Of a DNA stretch of 5,384 nucleotides, positions 1-5,246 are shown in pieces. Under the pieces are notes generated by a model, which was not told the origin of the DNA, ran no database searches, and was given only the letters and a program-made list of their open reading frames with translations. Numbering within the stretch: the first letter of the stretch is position 1; each line of letters opens with the position of its first letter. The DNA is from DATJGF01 sp035495315 (GTDB lineage Bacteria; Verrucomicrobiota; Verrucomicrobiia; Limisphaerales; UBA8199), in contig DATJGF010000001.1 in NCBI GenBank assembly GCA_035495315.1, positions 1-5,384 of the forward strand. Direction: 5' to 3'. The translations under genes were made by a program, and so were the position numbers.

Positions 1-31
1 TCGCTGGGTGCAGCATTCATTTGCCTTGCTT

Positions 32-46
32 TCTGCGCCACGCAGA
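32..46. repeat. Short inverted repeat upstream of the DUF3489 gene
   Basis: TCTGCG and CGCAGA form a perfect 6-bp inverted repeat around a 3-base centre, 43 bases before the chosen DUF3489 start. It could be a small mRNA hairpin, an operator half-site pair or the tail of an upstream terminator. No T-run follows it. It is short enough to be chance. Confidence 0.25.
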
Positions 47-77
47 GTGATGGATGTGATGACCGCAACCGCGGTTC

Positions 78-83
78 AGGAGA
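78..83 (+). promoter_or_regulatory. Ribosome binding site that fixes the DUF3489 start
   Basis: AGGAGA lies five bases before the ATG at 89. The frame is open further upstream, with an ATG at 8, but that and the other upstream in-frame ATGs lack a comparable Shine-Dalgarno. The DUF3489 family usually begins with a sequence like M-T-I/x-F-T-I-D, as here. Both observations favour ATG 89. Confidence 0.75.
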
Positions 84-88
84 AATCC

Positions 89-616
89 ATGACGATCTTC
101 ACCATCGACTCTGAAAACCACACCGCTGCTCACGGCTCTGCGTCCGAAATCACCGACAAGGGGAGCGAGCCATTCACCAGCGAAGAAGAACTTGCGCAAC
201 TGGCTGCCGATTGGCCCGGCAGCCGCCTGGTCGCTATCTGGAACCGCATTCCAGGTTCGACGCCGGTCAAACGGTTCACCAACCGCGCCGTAGCGACGGC
301 TCGGATCTGGAGGGCTGTCGAAAGCCTCGCCTTGGGCGAATACAGGGGCGACGTCGCGCCTGCGCGGCGCCAGGCCGCCCGGAAGCCCACGCGCAAGCAA
401 CACCCGCACACAGGCCGAAAGAACACCAAACAGGCCCAAGTCCTGGCCCTGTTGAAACGCTCCGGCGGCGTAACCTTGCAGCACCTGATGCGTGAAACCG
501 GCTGGCAGGCGCACAGCGTGCGCGGCTTCATCTCCGGAGCCCTGGGCAAGAAGCTGAGACTCAATATCGAGTCCTTCAAGAACTCACGCGGCGAACGAGC
601 CTATCGTATAGGGTGA
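89..616 (+). CDS. DUF3489 domain protein
   Basis: This encodes 175 residues. The C-terminal part (about residues 111-174) matches the DUF3489 pattern: a helix with QVLALLKR, then GGVTLQHLM, the highly conserved TGWQAHSVRGF at 137-147, SGALGKKL, and a final GERAYRI. Its shape is that of a compact winged-helix or helix-turn-helix domain, which would suit DNA binding, but the family has no established function. Residues 30-85 (from EEELAQLAADWP through LVAIWNRIPG to TRIW-like ARIWRAVESL) form a second conserved block seen in full-length members. A basic linker (about 91-114, rich in R, K and H) joins the two blocks. The length is normal and the gene looks intact. From general knowledge, such genes often occur in multiple copies near recombinases and DUF2924 genes in Alphaproteobacteria and Solibacter-like bacteria; no partner is visible here. 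A hairpin follows the stop by 23 bases, so it is probably transcribed alone or as the last gene of a unit. Confidence 0.88.
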   Translation: MTIFTIDSENHTAAHGSASEITDKGSEPFTSEEELAQLAADWPGSRLVAIWNRIPGSTPVKRFTNRAVATARIWRAVESLALGEYRGDVAPARRQAARKPTRKQHPHTGRKNTKQAQVLALLKRSGGVTLQHLMRETGWQAHSVRGFISGALGKKLRLNIESFKNSRGERAYRIG

Positions 617-639
617 ACGAATTCGCACAGTCGACCCAT

Positions 640-674
640 AGCGCCGGAGGCACACGCTCCGGCGCTTTGTCGTT
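640..674 (+). terminator. Probable intrinsic terminator after the DUF3489 gene
   Basis: AGCGCCGGAG (640-649) pairs perfectly over 10 bp with CTCCGGCGCT (657-666) around a 7-base loop. The T-tract that follows is interrupted (TTTGTCGTTGT), so termination strength is uncertain. It sits between the stop of the DUF3489 gene (616) and the convergent end of the terminase remnant (705), where it could stop transcription from either side. Confidence 0.65.
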
Positions 675-704
675 GTGAGCGCCCATGTAAATCTCGTACG
701 AAAA

Positions 705-1253
705 CTAAACTGGCGAGATACTCGTTCGATCCTCATATATCAGCACCCCGCGAATCTCTTCGGGCTCCAGGAATAGGTCGGTCAGCGCCCAAACCGCCGC
801 GTCGAGCCGATCCGGTGATCCGTTGAACTCATTGGGCACAAACGAACACAGCTGATCTTCCAACTCGGCAAACATGCCAACGTGATGGATGCGTCCTTGC
901 TCATAGAGCGCGGCAATCGGCTCAGCGCGGAGGTACTTGCCGCGGCTGGCATGGACCGAGCGATACGACACCTGCGGGTCCACCGTACGCAACACGTTCT
1001 CGATCAGATCGCCGCCGTTGTTCACTTCTCCGACGATCCGGTCGGCCCGATAGTGGTGATAAGCGCGCACTGCCTGCCGCGCCCAGCCATCCGGTGACAG
1101 CCTGCCAGAAAGGTCCTCCAGGACAAAAGCATGACCATTCGCAGCCAGGCCGGCGACGATGATGCCCGTTTCGTTCGACTCCTCGCCGCTACTCACGGCA
1201 GGGTCAACGGCAACGACGATCCGGCAAAGTTCAGACGGAAACGCAGGCAGAGT
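705..1253 (-). pseudogene. Phage-type large terminase, C-terminal nuclease domain only
   Basis: About 182 residues read from near 1253 down to the TAG stop at 705. They match the RNase H-like nuclease half of a large terminase of the GTA/prophage DNA-packaging type (Terminase_6C-like). Visible motifs in order are RIVVAVDPA with the first catalytic Asp, SGEESNETGI, EDLSGRLSPDGWA, a YRADRIVGEVNNGGD block with the second acidic residue, HASRGKYLRAEPIAALYEQGRIHHVG (split here as HASRGK and EQGRIHHVG), and SPDRLDAAVWALTD with the third. In the family this domain cuts the concatemer after the N-terminal ATPase drives packaging. The ATPase half (roughly 250-300 residues, Walker A/B) is entirely missing, and so are portal and capsid genes. 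The frame stays open beyond 1253 to 1652, but that part is antisense to a coiled-coil gene and is not terminase sequence. No start codon or ribosome binding site can be assigned. The nuclease motifs look undamaged, so the break may be fairly recent. Confidence 0.87.
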
Positions 1254-1256
1254 ACC

Positions 1257-1547
1257 GATGTAAACTTGGCAAAGCACGCAATCCAGGACAAGTTTGAGTC
1301 CCGGATTAAGACTGTTGAGGCAAAGCTGGATACGCTGAAAGCGCGGGCTGAGACGGCGAAAGCAAACGTCGAGATCAAAGCGATCGCAGAGTTGCTGACC
1401 AAGAAGCCGATGATCCAGCATAAGCTGCAGGAGTTGAAGAAGTCGACCGCGAACCAGTGGGAACAGGCGAAAGCCGATCTTGAAACACGGATCGCAGACT
1501 TCGAGAAGTCGGTGCACGGGATCGAATCGAAGATAAAGGCCCACTGA
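1257..1547 (+). pseudogene. Coiled-coil protein, 5' end truncated
   Basis: About 96 residues, strongly helical, alanine/lysine/glutamate rich, with no Cys, Pro or Gly breaks until near the end. They run from DVNLAKHAIQDKFESRI through VEAKLDTLKARAETAKA and HKLQELKKSTANQWEQAKADL to FEKSVHGIESKIKAH. The arrangement of two long helices with KLQELKKS followed by W-E-Q-A-K resembles small bacterial coiled-coil stress-response proteins (Sll1863-like), but I cannot place it in a named family with certainty. Upstream of 1257 the same frame continues, but that sequence is the antisense of the terminase remnant. The original start has therefore been lost, probably only one or a few codons. A TTG at 1266 is the nearest possible in-frame start and has no good Shine-Dalgarno. 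It may be silent or expressed from a chance start. Confidence 0.6.
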
Positions 1548-1658
1548 CGCGAAGGCTGTCAGGAACCCCGCATCGGTGACAGTCCGAGGTAACGGTAATC
1601 CGGCGATTGCCGTCTTCGCCGACTCCTTTGAAGCCCCGGCATCGCCCGACACGCGTTG

Positions 1659-2681
1659 TCACTTCTCGAGCTGCATCTTAATCATCTGCAGGGATTTCTC
1701 GAGCGATGATCGCGTCTTGTCGACGGCGACTTTTCGGACAAGGGACCCCTTTGGTCCTGTTAATCCCGCCTGTTCCGATCCTTTGACAGTAATCAAATAA
1801 AAGCCGCCGTCCGGAGTGGGCGGAATACAGAAGGATAAGTCGAGTGCGGTTTGGAAGTAATGACTCGCATAGAGTTGCTTGATTGCAATTACGTCAATCG
1901 GGCCGTGCTCTCCCGTCATGCGGGCCGCTATCTGATGATTGATACGAAGAGTCGACTTGAGTCCGAAGTTGACCTTCTCCCAATAGAAGACCGATGAACT
2001 GCCCGGCAAGGATGCCTTCGGATATTCAAGGAGGTAGGAATACAAGACCGGGAATATTTCCGGCAGTATTGTGGAGCGAGCCAAAAGGGAGCGGAATTGT
2101 TCGCAGACCTGCGCGGGAGCCGTCTTGTCGCGATACGTTCCCAGGGCTGCATTTCCACCTTTCTCGTATGCGAGCAGGGACTCCAAGGCCATTTTTTTGG
2201 CCAAGGCATTAACCTGGTTCACCGGGTCGGGGTGAGACCAGTCAATTGCACTCCTGAAGTGCTGGATATTCTCCTCCGGTAGTTGCACATCGCAGTCGCC
2301 AAGTTTACACTTTCTTAGCTCGTCCACGTCGCCTGAATCGACGCCGAACCCGGAAAAGTCAGAAATCGCCGGCGGATTTGAAATACGACGGACTGCCTGG
2401 TAGCCCGGAAGTGACCCCAATCTGTCGATGTCGCTCGCCAACTGCACATATGCGCCGGGCTCCGCCTTAATGGATGTGGCGCCAAAAACAAAAACCTGGG
2501 AAGGCTTGGACGACTGGATAATCTTTGCAACAGCTTTGCCCTTGTCAATCTGTGCGATCTCGGACTCACGTAATCCGATGTTCTGTTTAAAAAACGTTTG
2601 TACCGGCCCCGTAGTTTGGGCGCGGCCTATAGCTGAGAGGACAAGGATTAGCGTTACGGAACCCACATACAACTTGGTCAT
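1659..2681 (-). CDS. Secreted protein of unknown function, YASHYF-motif family
   Basis: This encodes 340 residues. The N-terminus is a classical signal peptide: K at 3, a hydrophobic stretch about 5-18, and likely cleavage after A21 (IGRA/QT), so the product should be periplasmic or exported. The mature part contains a region (about 37-75) with ESEIAQIDKGKAVAKII and a VFVFGATSIKAEP strand-like segment. Then come VDELRKCKLGDCDVQLP (Cys125 and Cys130), an IDWSHPD segment (146-152), ALGTYRDK (179-186), LPEIFPVLYSYLLEYP (206-221), a YWEKVNFGLK segment and the conserved-looking QLYASHYFQTALDLS (269-283). I recognise this architecture from uncharacterised secreted proteins of Acidobacteriota and other soil bacteria, none with a known role. 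There is no lipobox. The two close cysteines could bind a ligand or form a disulfide. It is transcribed divergently from the AI-2E gene across 219 bases. It appears complete. Confidence 0.85.
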   Translation of the reverse strand: MTKLYVGSVTLILVLSAIGRAQTTGPVQTFFKQNIGLRESEIAQIDKGKAVAKIIQSSKPSQVFVFGATSIKAEPGAYVQLASDIDRLGSLPGYQAVRRISNPPAISDFSGFGVDSGDVDELRKCKLGDCDVQLPEENIQHFRSAIDWSHPDPVNQVNALAKKMALESLLAYEKGGNAALGTYRDKTAPAQVCEQFRSLLARSTILPEIFPVLYSYLLEYPKASLPGSSSVFYWEKVNFGLKSTLRINHQIAARMTGEHGPIDVIAIKQLYASHYFQTALDLSFCIPPTPDGGFYLITVKGSEQAGLTGPKGSLVRKVAVDKTRSSLEKSLQMIKMQLEK

Positions 2682-2687
2682 TTTTCG

Positions 2688-2694
2688 ACCTCCC
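2688..2694 (-). promoter_or_regulatory. Ribosome binding site that fixes the secreted-protein start
   Basis: On the minus strand GGGAGGT ends six bases before the ATG at 2681. The open frame continues to an ATG at 2840. The product from 2681 begins directly with a textbook signal peptide, whereas the longer version would bury that peptide behind 53 residues. The start at 2681 is therefore preferred. Confidence 0.8.
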
Positions 2695-2900
2695 GGCTTC
2701 GATGCTGTTTGCTGCTCGGTTGTAAACAAATCCGCCCGCGCGAGACGGCGTGCATCCAAAAAGGCGACGACTGGATAACAGCGATACGGTTGCCATACGA
2801 TTGTTGTGAGAAAGACTGATATGCAAGTGGCCGGTCGCATCGGTCGTCTTCGGGCGGATGCGCGTGCGACGATCTCAGCTTAGAAAGCGGGTGCATTTTC
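2695..2900. other. Divergent intergenic region with promoters for both flanking genes
   Basis: This segment separates the divergent secreted-protein and AI-2E genes, so it should hold both promoters. I cannot pick a convincing -35/-10 pair on either strand. A loose inverted repeat (CGCATC near 2836 with GATGCG near 2857) and a TTGTaaACAA half-palindrome at about 2719-2728 are visible, and both may be chance. Confidence 0.4.
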
Positions 2901-3998
2901 ATGACCGAGTCCCCTCGCACTAAGAGACTCTCCCTCCTGTTCCTGGTTCTGCTGACGGCGATCGTGCTTTATCTCGGTTCGATTATAGCGCGGCCGTTTC
3001 TGATGTCGATTGTTACCGCAACAGTGCTCGCAATCGCACTCTACCCGCTCTTTGTCCGCGTGCGGTGCCGCATCCGAAACGGAAGCGGCGCGGCCTTGCT
3101 GGTGACCCTCCTGGTCCTGTTCGCCCTGCTCGTACCGCCCGTGCTCCTGGTGAACGGAGTGGTTCACGAGATCACGGCGTTGCATGGTTGGCTTAACGAA
3201 CTGCAAATACCGAAGGGCGGTTGGACCGAGTACATTACGGAACTTGTCGATCGGCCACTCGGATGGGCGGCGGAAAAGACTGGAGCGTCCGAGCAGCAAC
3301 TGAAGCAAGCGGCGCTGGATCGTCTGCGCAATGTCGCTGCCACCTTAGGGGAATGGGCAAAATCGCTACCCGGCAACATCGGCGAGACGATCGTGAATCT
3401 TGCCACAACGCTGTTGACGCTGTTTTTCCTGCTTCGGGACGGTGAAGGGATCCGCGACGGGATTGGAGCACTACTTCCGATCGAGCCGCGTCGCTACCAG
3501 GAACTCGTGGCGACCATATCTGCGTCGGTCACAGCAAATGTGTATGGGGTACTGGCCGTGGCAGCAGCTCAGGGCGCGCTCGGAGCCATCGGGTACGCCA
3601 TCGCCGGCCTGCCATCGGTTATGCTTTGGAGTATCGCGACGGCGGCGTTCTCGGTGGTTCCCGTTGTCGGGGCGTCCTGTGTTTGGGTTGTAGCGTGCTG
3701 CTACCTGTTAGCGATGGGAAGGTGGGGCATGGCAATTTTCATGTTCGCCTGGGGGGCGGGTTTGATATCGACCGCTGATAATATCGTCCGCCCACTGGTG
3801 CTGAGCGATCGTGTAAAGCTCAATACGCTCCTGATCTTTTTCGCGCTGCTCGGGGGCGTCAAGGCGTTCGGGGTGGTTGGTCTTTTTGTAGGACCCATCA
3901 TCGTATCTCTGGCGATGGTGCTGCTGAAGATGCTCGGAGAGGAGCGCGCCGAATGGGAAAGCAGTCCTGAAACCCCCGAACTTCCGGAGCGCCACTAA
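2901..3998 (+). CDS. AI-2E family transporter (PerM/YdiK/TqsA-like membrane protein)
   Basis: This encodes 365 residues with the typical layout of the AI-2E exporter/UPF0118 family. Two N-terminal membrane segments (about 10-30 and 34-52) are followed by a third (about 64-88), then a soluble amphipathic region (about 90-155) before TM4 (161-178, ending LLRDGEG). The C-terminal half carries further segments at about 212-237, 239-272, 275-292, 305-320 and 322-344. Signature motifs are present: SVVPVVGA (251-258), where many relatives have a P-x-V/I-G-P variant; TADNIVRPLVLSDR (291-304); and GGVKAFGVVGLFVGP (318-332). Some members export autoinducer-2 or other small molecules, and others act in Na+/H+ antiport or have no known substrate. 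The name does not prove quorum-sensing transport here. The gene looks complete. The Shine-Dalgarno is weak (GAAAGCGGG about 9 bases upstream), which is not unusual. It is read alone, divergent from the secreted-protein gene. Confidence 0.93.
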   Translation: MTESPRTKRLSLLFLVLLTAIVLYLGSIIARPFLMSIVTATVLAIALYPLFVRVRCRIRNGSGAALLVTLLVLFALLVPPVLLVNGVVHEITALHGWLNELQIPKGGWTEYITELVDRPLGWAAEKTGASEQQLKQAALDRLRNVAATLGEWAKSLPGNIGETIVNLATTLLTLFFLLRDGEGIRDGIGALLPIEPRRYQELVATISASVTANVYGVLAVAAAQGALGAIGYAIAGLPSVMLWSIATAAFSVVPVVGASCVWVVACCYLLAMGRWGMAIFMFAWGAGLISTADNIVRPLVLSDRVKLNTLLIFFALLGGVKAFGVVGLFVGPIIVSLAMVLLKMLGEERAEWESSPETPELPERH

Positions 3999-4010
3999 AG
4001 CAAAGGTCAG

Positions 4011-4030
4011 GGTTTTCATCGCATGAAACC
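4011..4030. repeat. Imperfect palindrome after the AI-2E gene
   Basis: GGTTTTCAT and ATGAAACC pair around CGC, with one bulged T in the left arm, starting 12 bases after the AI-2E stop. It could act as a weak terminator or transcript end hairpin, but there is no T-run after it. Confidence 0.35.
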
Positions 4031-4181
4031 TCCCAACCGTGTTCGAGGCCAATCACTGGAAATGGAGGTGGCTTTAAGCCGACTAGCGCGTGAATTTACA
4101 CACTCACTTGCACAGTTTCACGATTTGAAAATAGTAACATCTTGTTTATCAGTTAGTTACAAGCATAGCGAACGGACTTAA
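4023..4181 (+). CDS. Possible 52-residue ORF, function unknown
   Basis: An ATG-started frame of 52 codons follows the AI-2E gene by 24 bases. The middle part, LEMEVALSRLAREFTHSLAQFHDL, would form an amphipathic helix, while the remainder (CLSVSYKHSERT) is undistinguished. The frame ends inside the tRNA-Leu remnant (stop at 4179-4181), so its tail may have been replaced or created by the integration event. There is no strong ribosome binding site; the start overlaps the imperfect palindrome. I do not recognise a family, and it may not be translated. Confidence 0.2.
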   Translation: MKPPNRVRGQSLEMEVALSRLAREFTHSLAQFHDLKIVTSCLSVSYKHSERT

Positions 4182-4241
4182 ATCTGCTCGCGCGCAAGCG
4201 AGGCAAGGTGAGTGCGGGTTCAAGTCCAGCCCCGAGCACCA
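4173..4241 (+). pseudogene. tRNA-Leu(UAA) 3' half, degenerate remnant / candidate att site
   Basis: The right end reads as a tRNA: a T arm GCGGG-TTCAAGT-CCAGC (4214-4230, one mismatched pair), a 3' acceptor strand CCCGAGC (4231-4237), discriminator A and encoded CCA (4239-4241). The segment GTGCGGGTTCAAGTCC is the form found in bacterial tRNA-Leu. CTCGC/GCGAG (4187-4191 and 4198-4202) resembles the long variable arm of class II tRNAs. CGGA-CTTAAA-TCTG (4173-4186) looks like the UAA anticodon arm with one loop base deleted. The 5' acceptor partner (GCTCGGG) and D arm are absent upstream, and 11 extra bases separate the variable arm from the T arm. It cannot be a working tRNA. A 3' tRNA fragment is what site-specific integration leaves at the far end of an island, so this is a candidate attachment-site remnant. 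No integrase gene is in the window. Confidence 0.72.
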
Positions 4242-4536
4242 TAGAATCAATGACTTGCGATGAATCCATCGCAAACCTCGATGTGCAATCGTTGGACTCT
4301 TTGGGAAAGGGCTGGACACAGGCGGTCACTACGGGACATCGCTTCGTCCATGGGCATGGCTTCCATAATTCGCTTTGCAGTGATTTTCTCAAACCCGCCA
4401 CCCGAATAATCGTGCTACGGCCAAGCGGAGGCGGCGCGCAACGGCGAGAGCTAGGCGAAGTGATTACAGGCAAAGCCAGCGCAAGCAGCGCAGGAGCGGG
4501 AGGTATTGCCACCAGCAAAGGATCGGGCGCAGAATA
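4242..4536. other. Intergenic stretch without a supported gene
   Basis: Between the tRNA remnant and the zinc finger gene I see no frame with convincing protein character. The frames that cross it are glycine/alanine/serine or arginine-rich artefacts. It contains a hairpin (4255-4274) and the first copy of a 14-base direct repeat (4299-4312). It also contains a purine-rich, low-complexity run around 4430-4500. Confidence 0.5.
4255..4274. repeat. Perfect 8-bp hairpin next to the tRNA remnant
   Basis: TTGCGATG and CATCGCAA form a perfect 8-bp stem with loop AATC, starting 14 bases after the CCA of the tRNA remnant. No T-run follows. It could be a recombinase arm or directionality-factor site, or a terminator stem left from the original tRNA transcription unit. 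Confidence 0.55.
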
Positions 4537-4564
4537 TCAGTCGCAGCTGGCTTTGGGAAAGGGC
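4299..4564. repeat. 14-base direct repeat, two copies
   Basis: CTTTGGGAAAGGGC occurs at 4299-4312 and again, identical and in the same orientation, at 4551-4564; the interval given spans both copies. The second copy lies within the 3' end of the zinc finger gene. TCGATGTG also occurs near both copies (4278-4285 and 4568-4575), but in the opposite order. It could mark a small duplication or be chance. Confidence 0.4.
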
Positions 4565-4749
4565 AAATCGATGTGTCCCCGCAACGCTTGCTCGCAAGGC
4601 TCATGGTTTTTTAATTGAGAGACAGAGGAGAAACGAAGGGTGATTCGATGCGGTGTGTTTCGTGGGTGGCCCGTGCTGAGTTCGCATTTTTCACCCGGCT
4701 TGGCTCCACAGGTGCGACAGCGGATCTGCTCTCGGGTGCTTGTCCGCAT
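4537..4749 (-). CDS. Small phage-type zinc finger protein
   Basis: This encodes 70 residues. The N-terminal half carries CRTCGAKPGEKCELSTGHPR followed by NTPHR. Cys11, Cys14, Cys22 and His34 fit a C-x2-C-x7-C-x11-H zinc site, and the GAKPGEKC and TPHR elements match the small DNA-binding phage zinc finger domain found in phage and actinobacterial or acidobacterial proteins. The role is probably nucleic-acid binding; no specific target is known. Residues 37-70 show no recognisable domain and may be a tail that was added or altered. The start is well fixed: a TGA lies in frame just upstream, and this ATG is the only start codon in between. A GAGGTGGG about 13 bases upstream is a somewhat distant ribosome binding site. 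It lies between an IS fragment and the tRNA-Leu remnant, which agrees with mobile-element origin. Confidence 0.68.
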   Translation of the reverse strand: MRTSTREQIRCRTCGAKPGEKCELSTGHPRNTPHRITLRFSSVSQLKNHEPCEQALRGHIDLPFPKASCD

Positions 4750-4815
4750 CGCAACATTTTGCCCACCTCAGTCCGACCGCCGTGGTGCCACCGGGCGACA
4801 GGGCCTTTAATTCGA

Positions 4816-5196
4816 TCAGTAGCGCAATAATCCAGTCACAAGCTCTTTACCGGCAAAAGGGGCTCCCGGCCCTTTCTGGCGCAGTCGCGGCCGATGCACC
4901 GCCAACTTGCGGTCGCTGAGCATCACCGTCCCGGATTGCTGGCCATACCAGACCACCTCCCCCGTTCGCTGCTTGCCCTGCTGGCGTGGCCCGGCCACCT
5001 GCTGCGCCGACAATCCCAATACCGCTTGGATCGCGGCGCGTCCCGCAACATCGATCAGTTCGTCACAGGCCATCTGGCACTGCTCGATGAGATCCACCAT
5101 GGGCAACAGCAGTTGTCCGCCCTTGGAGAGAAACTCGGCCAGCTTGTTTTCGTTGGCCTTTCCCAGTTTGTCAATCGTGTGATAGCTTCGTTTCAC
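4816..5196 (-). pseudogene. IS256-family (mutator-type) transposase, N-terminal fragment
   Basis: This is a 126-residue frame starting MKRSYHTIDKLGKANENKL (GTG start) and continuing LLLPMVDLIEQCQMACDELID, VLGLSAQQVAGPR, GEVVWYGQQSGTVMLSDRKL and HRPRLRQKG. This is the N-terminal DNA-binding region of the IS256-like transposases common in Solibacter-type genomes, where GTV-x-L-x-D/E-RKL-x-V-x-RPRLR-x-KG is characteristic. Homology fades after GKEL (about 4840), where relatives continue into an IPAY-like segment and then the DDE catalytic domain. The frame instead ends after a short unrelated tail. The catalytic two thirds of the usual roughly 400 residues, and the far terminal repeat, are missing. 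The fragment cannot transpose on its own. Its truncated end lies only about 90 bases from the start of the zinc finger gene. Confidence 0.82.
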
Positions 5197-5203
5197 GGCG
5201 GTT

Positions 5204-5211
5204 CTTCCTTT
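5204..5211 (-). promoter_or_regulatory. Ribosome binding site that fixes the transposase GTG start
   Basis: On the minus strand AAAGGAAG ends seven bases before GTG at 5196. The longer version would start at a TTG (5214) that lies upstream of this site and would place the Shine-Dalgarno inside the gene. The KRS-x-x-x-ID-KLGKAN N-terminus of relatives also fits the GTG. Confidence 0.7.
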
Positions 5212-5227
5212 CAAGGTTTGGCAACCC

Positions 5228-5246
5228 GATTCTTTATTAAAGAATC
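5228..5246. repeat. 9+1+9 perfect palindrome in the IS leader
   Basis: GATTCTTTA and TAAAGAATC are exact inverted repeats around a single T, 31 bases upstream of the transposase GTG. It is AT-rich in a GC-rich setting. It may be an operator or a transcript hairpin near the IS end that limits read-through into the transposase. Confidence 0.6.

Noticed and set aside
1131..1256. N-terminal 42 residues of the plus-strand coiled-coil frame
   Set aside because: They are the antisense of the terminase nuclease block (VDPA...SGEES region), with composition unlike the coiled coil that follows.
1254..1652. N-terminal 130 or so residues of the 315-residue minus-strand frame
   Set aside because: This part is leucine/arginine/cysteine-rich antisense of the coiled-coil gene, and no terminase feature appears before about 1253.
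2880..3308. Long antisense frames across the AI-2E gene
   Set aside because: Shadows of a well-supported membrane protein gene, with implausible His/Gln/Arg-rich composition.
4100..4160. Promoter (TTGCAC ... AATAGT) before the tRNA remnant
   Set aside because: Only three of six bases match the -35 consensus and four of six match the -10, and the AT-rich stretch explains the resemblance.
4153..4518. 121-residue minus-strand frame with a GAGLEPALTLP-like end
   Set aside because: GAGLEPA-type peptides are a classic artefact of translating the complement of tRNA T arms. This supports the tRNA remnant, not a protein.
4587..4612. CTTGC-TC-GCAAG stem followed by a run of six T as a terminator
   Set aside because: The loop of two bases is too small, the T-run is eight bases from the stem, and the site lies inside the zinc finger gene.
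4208..4618. 136-residue plus-strand frame
   Set aside because: It begins inside the tRNA T arm, its C-terminal part is antisense to the zinc finger gene, and its middle is low-complexity Gly/Ala/Ser.
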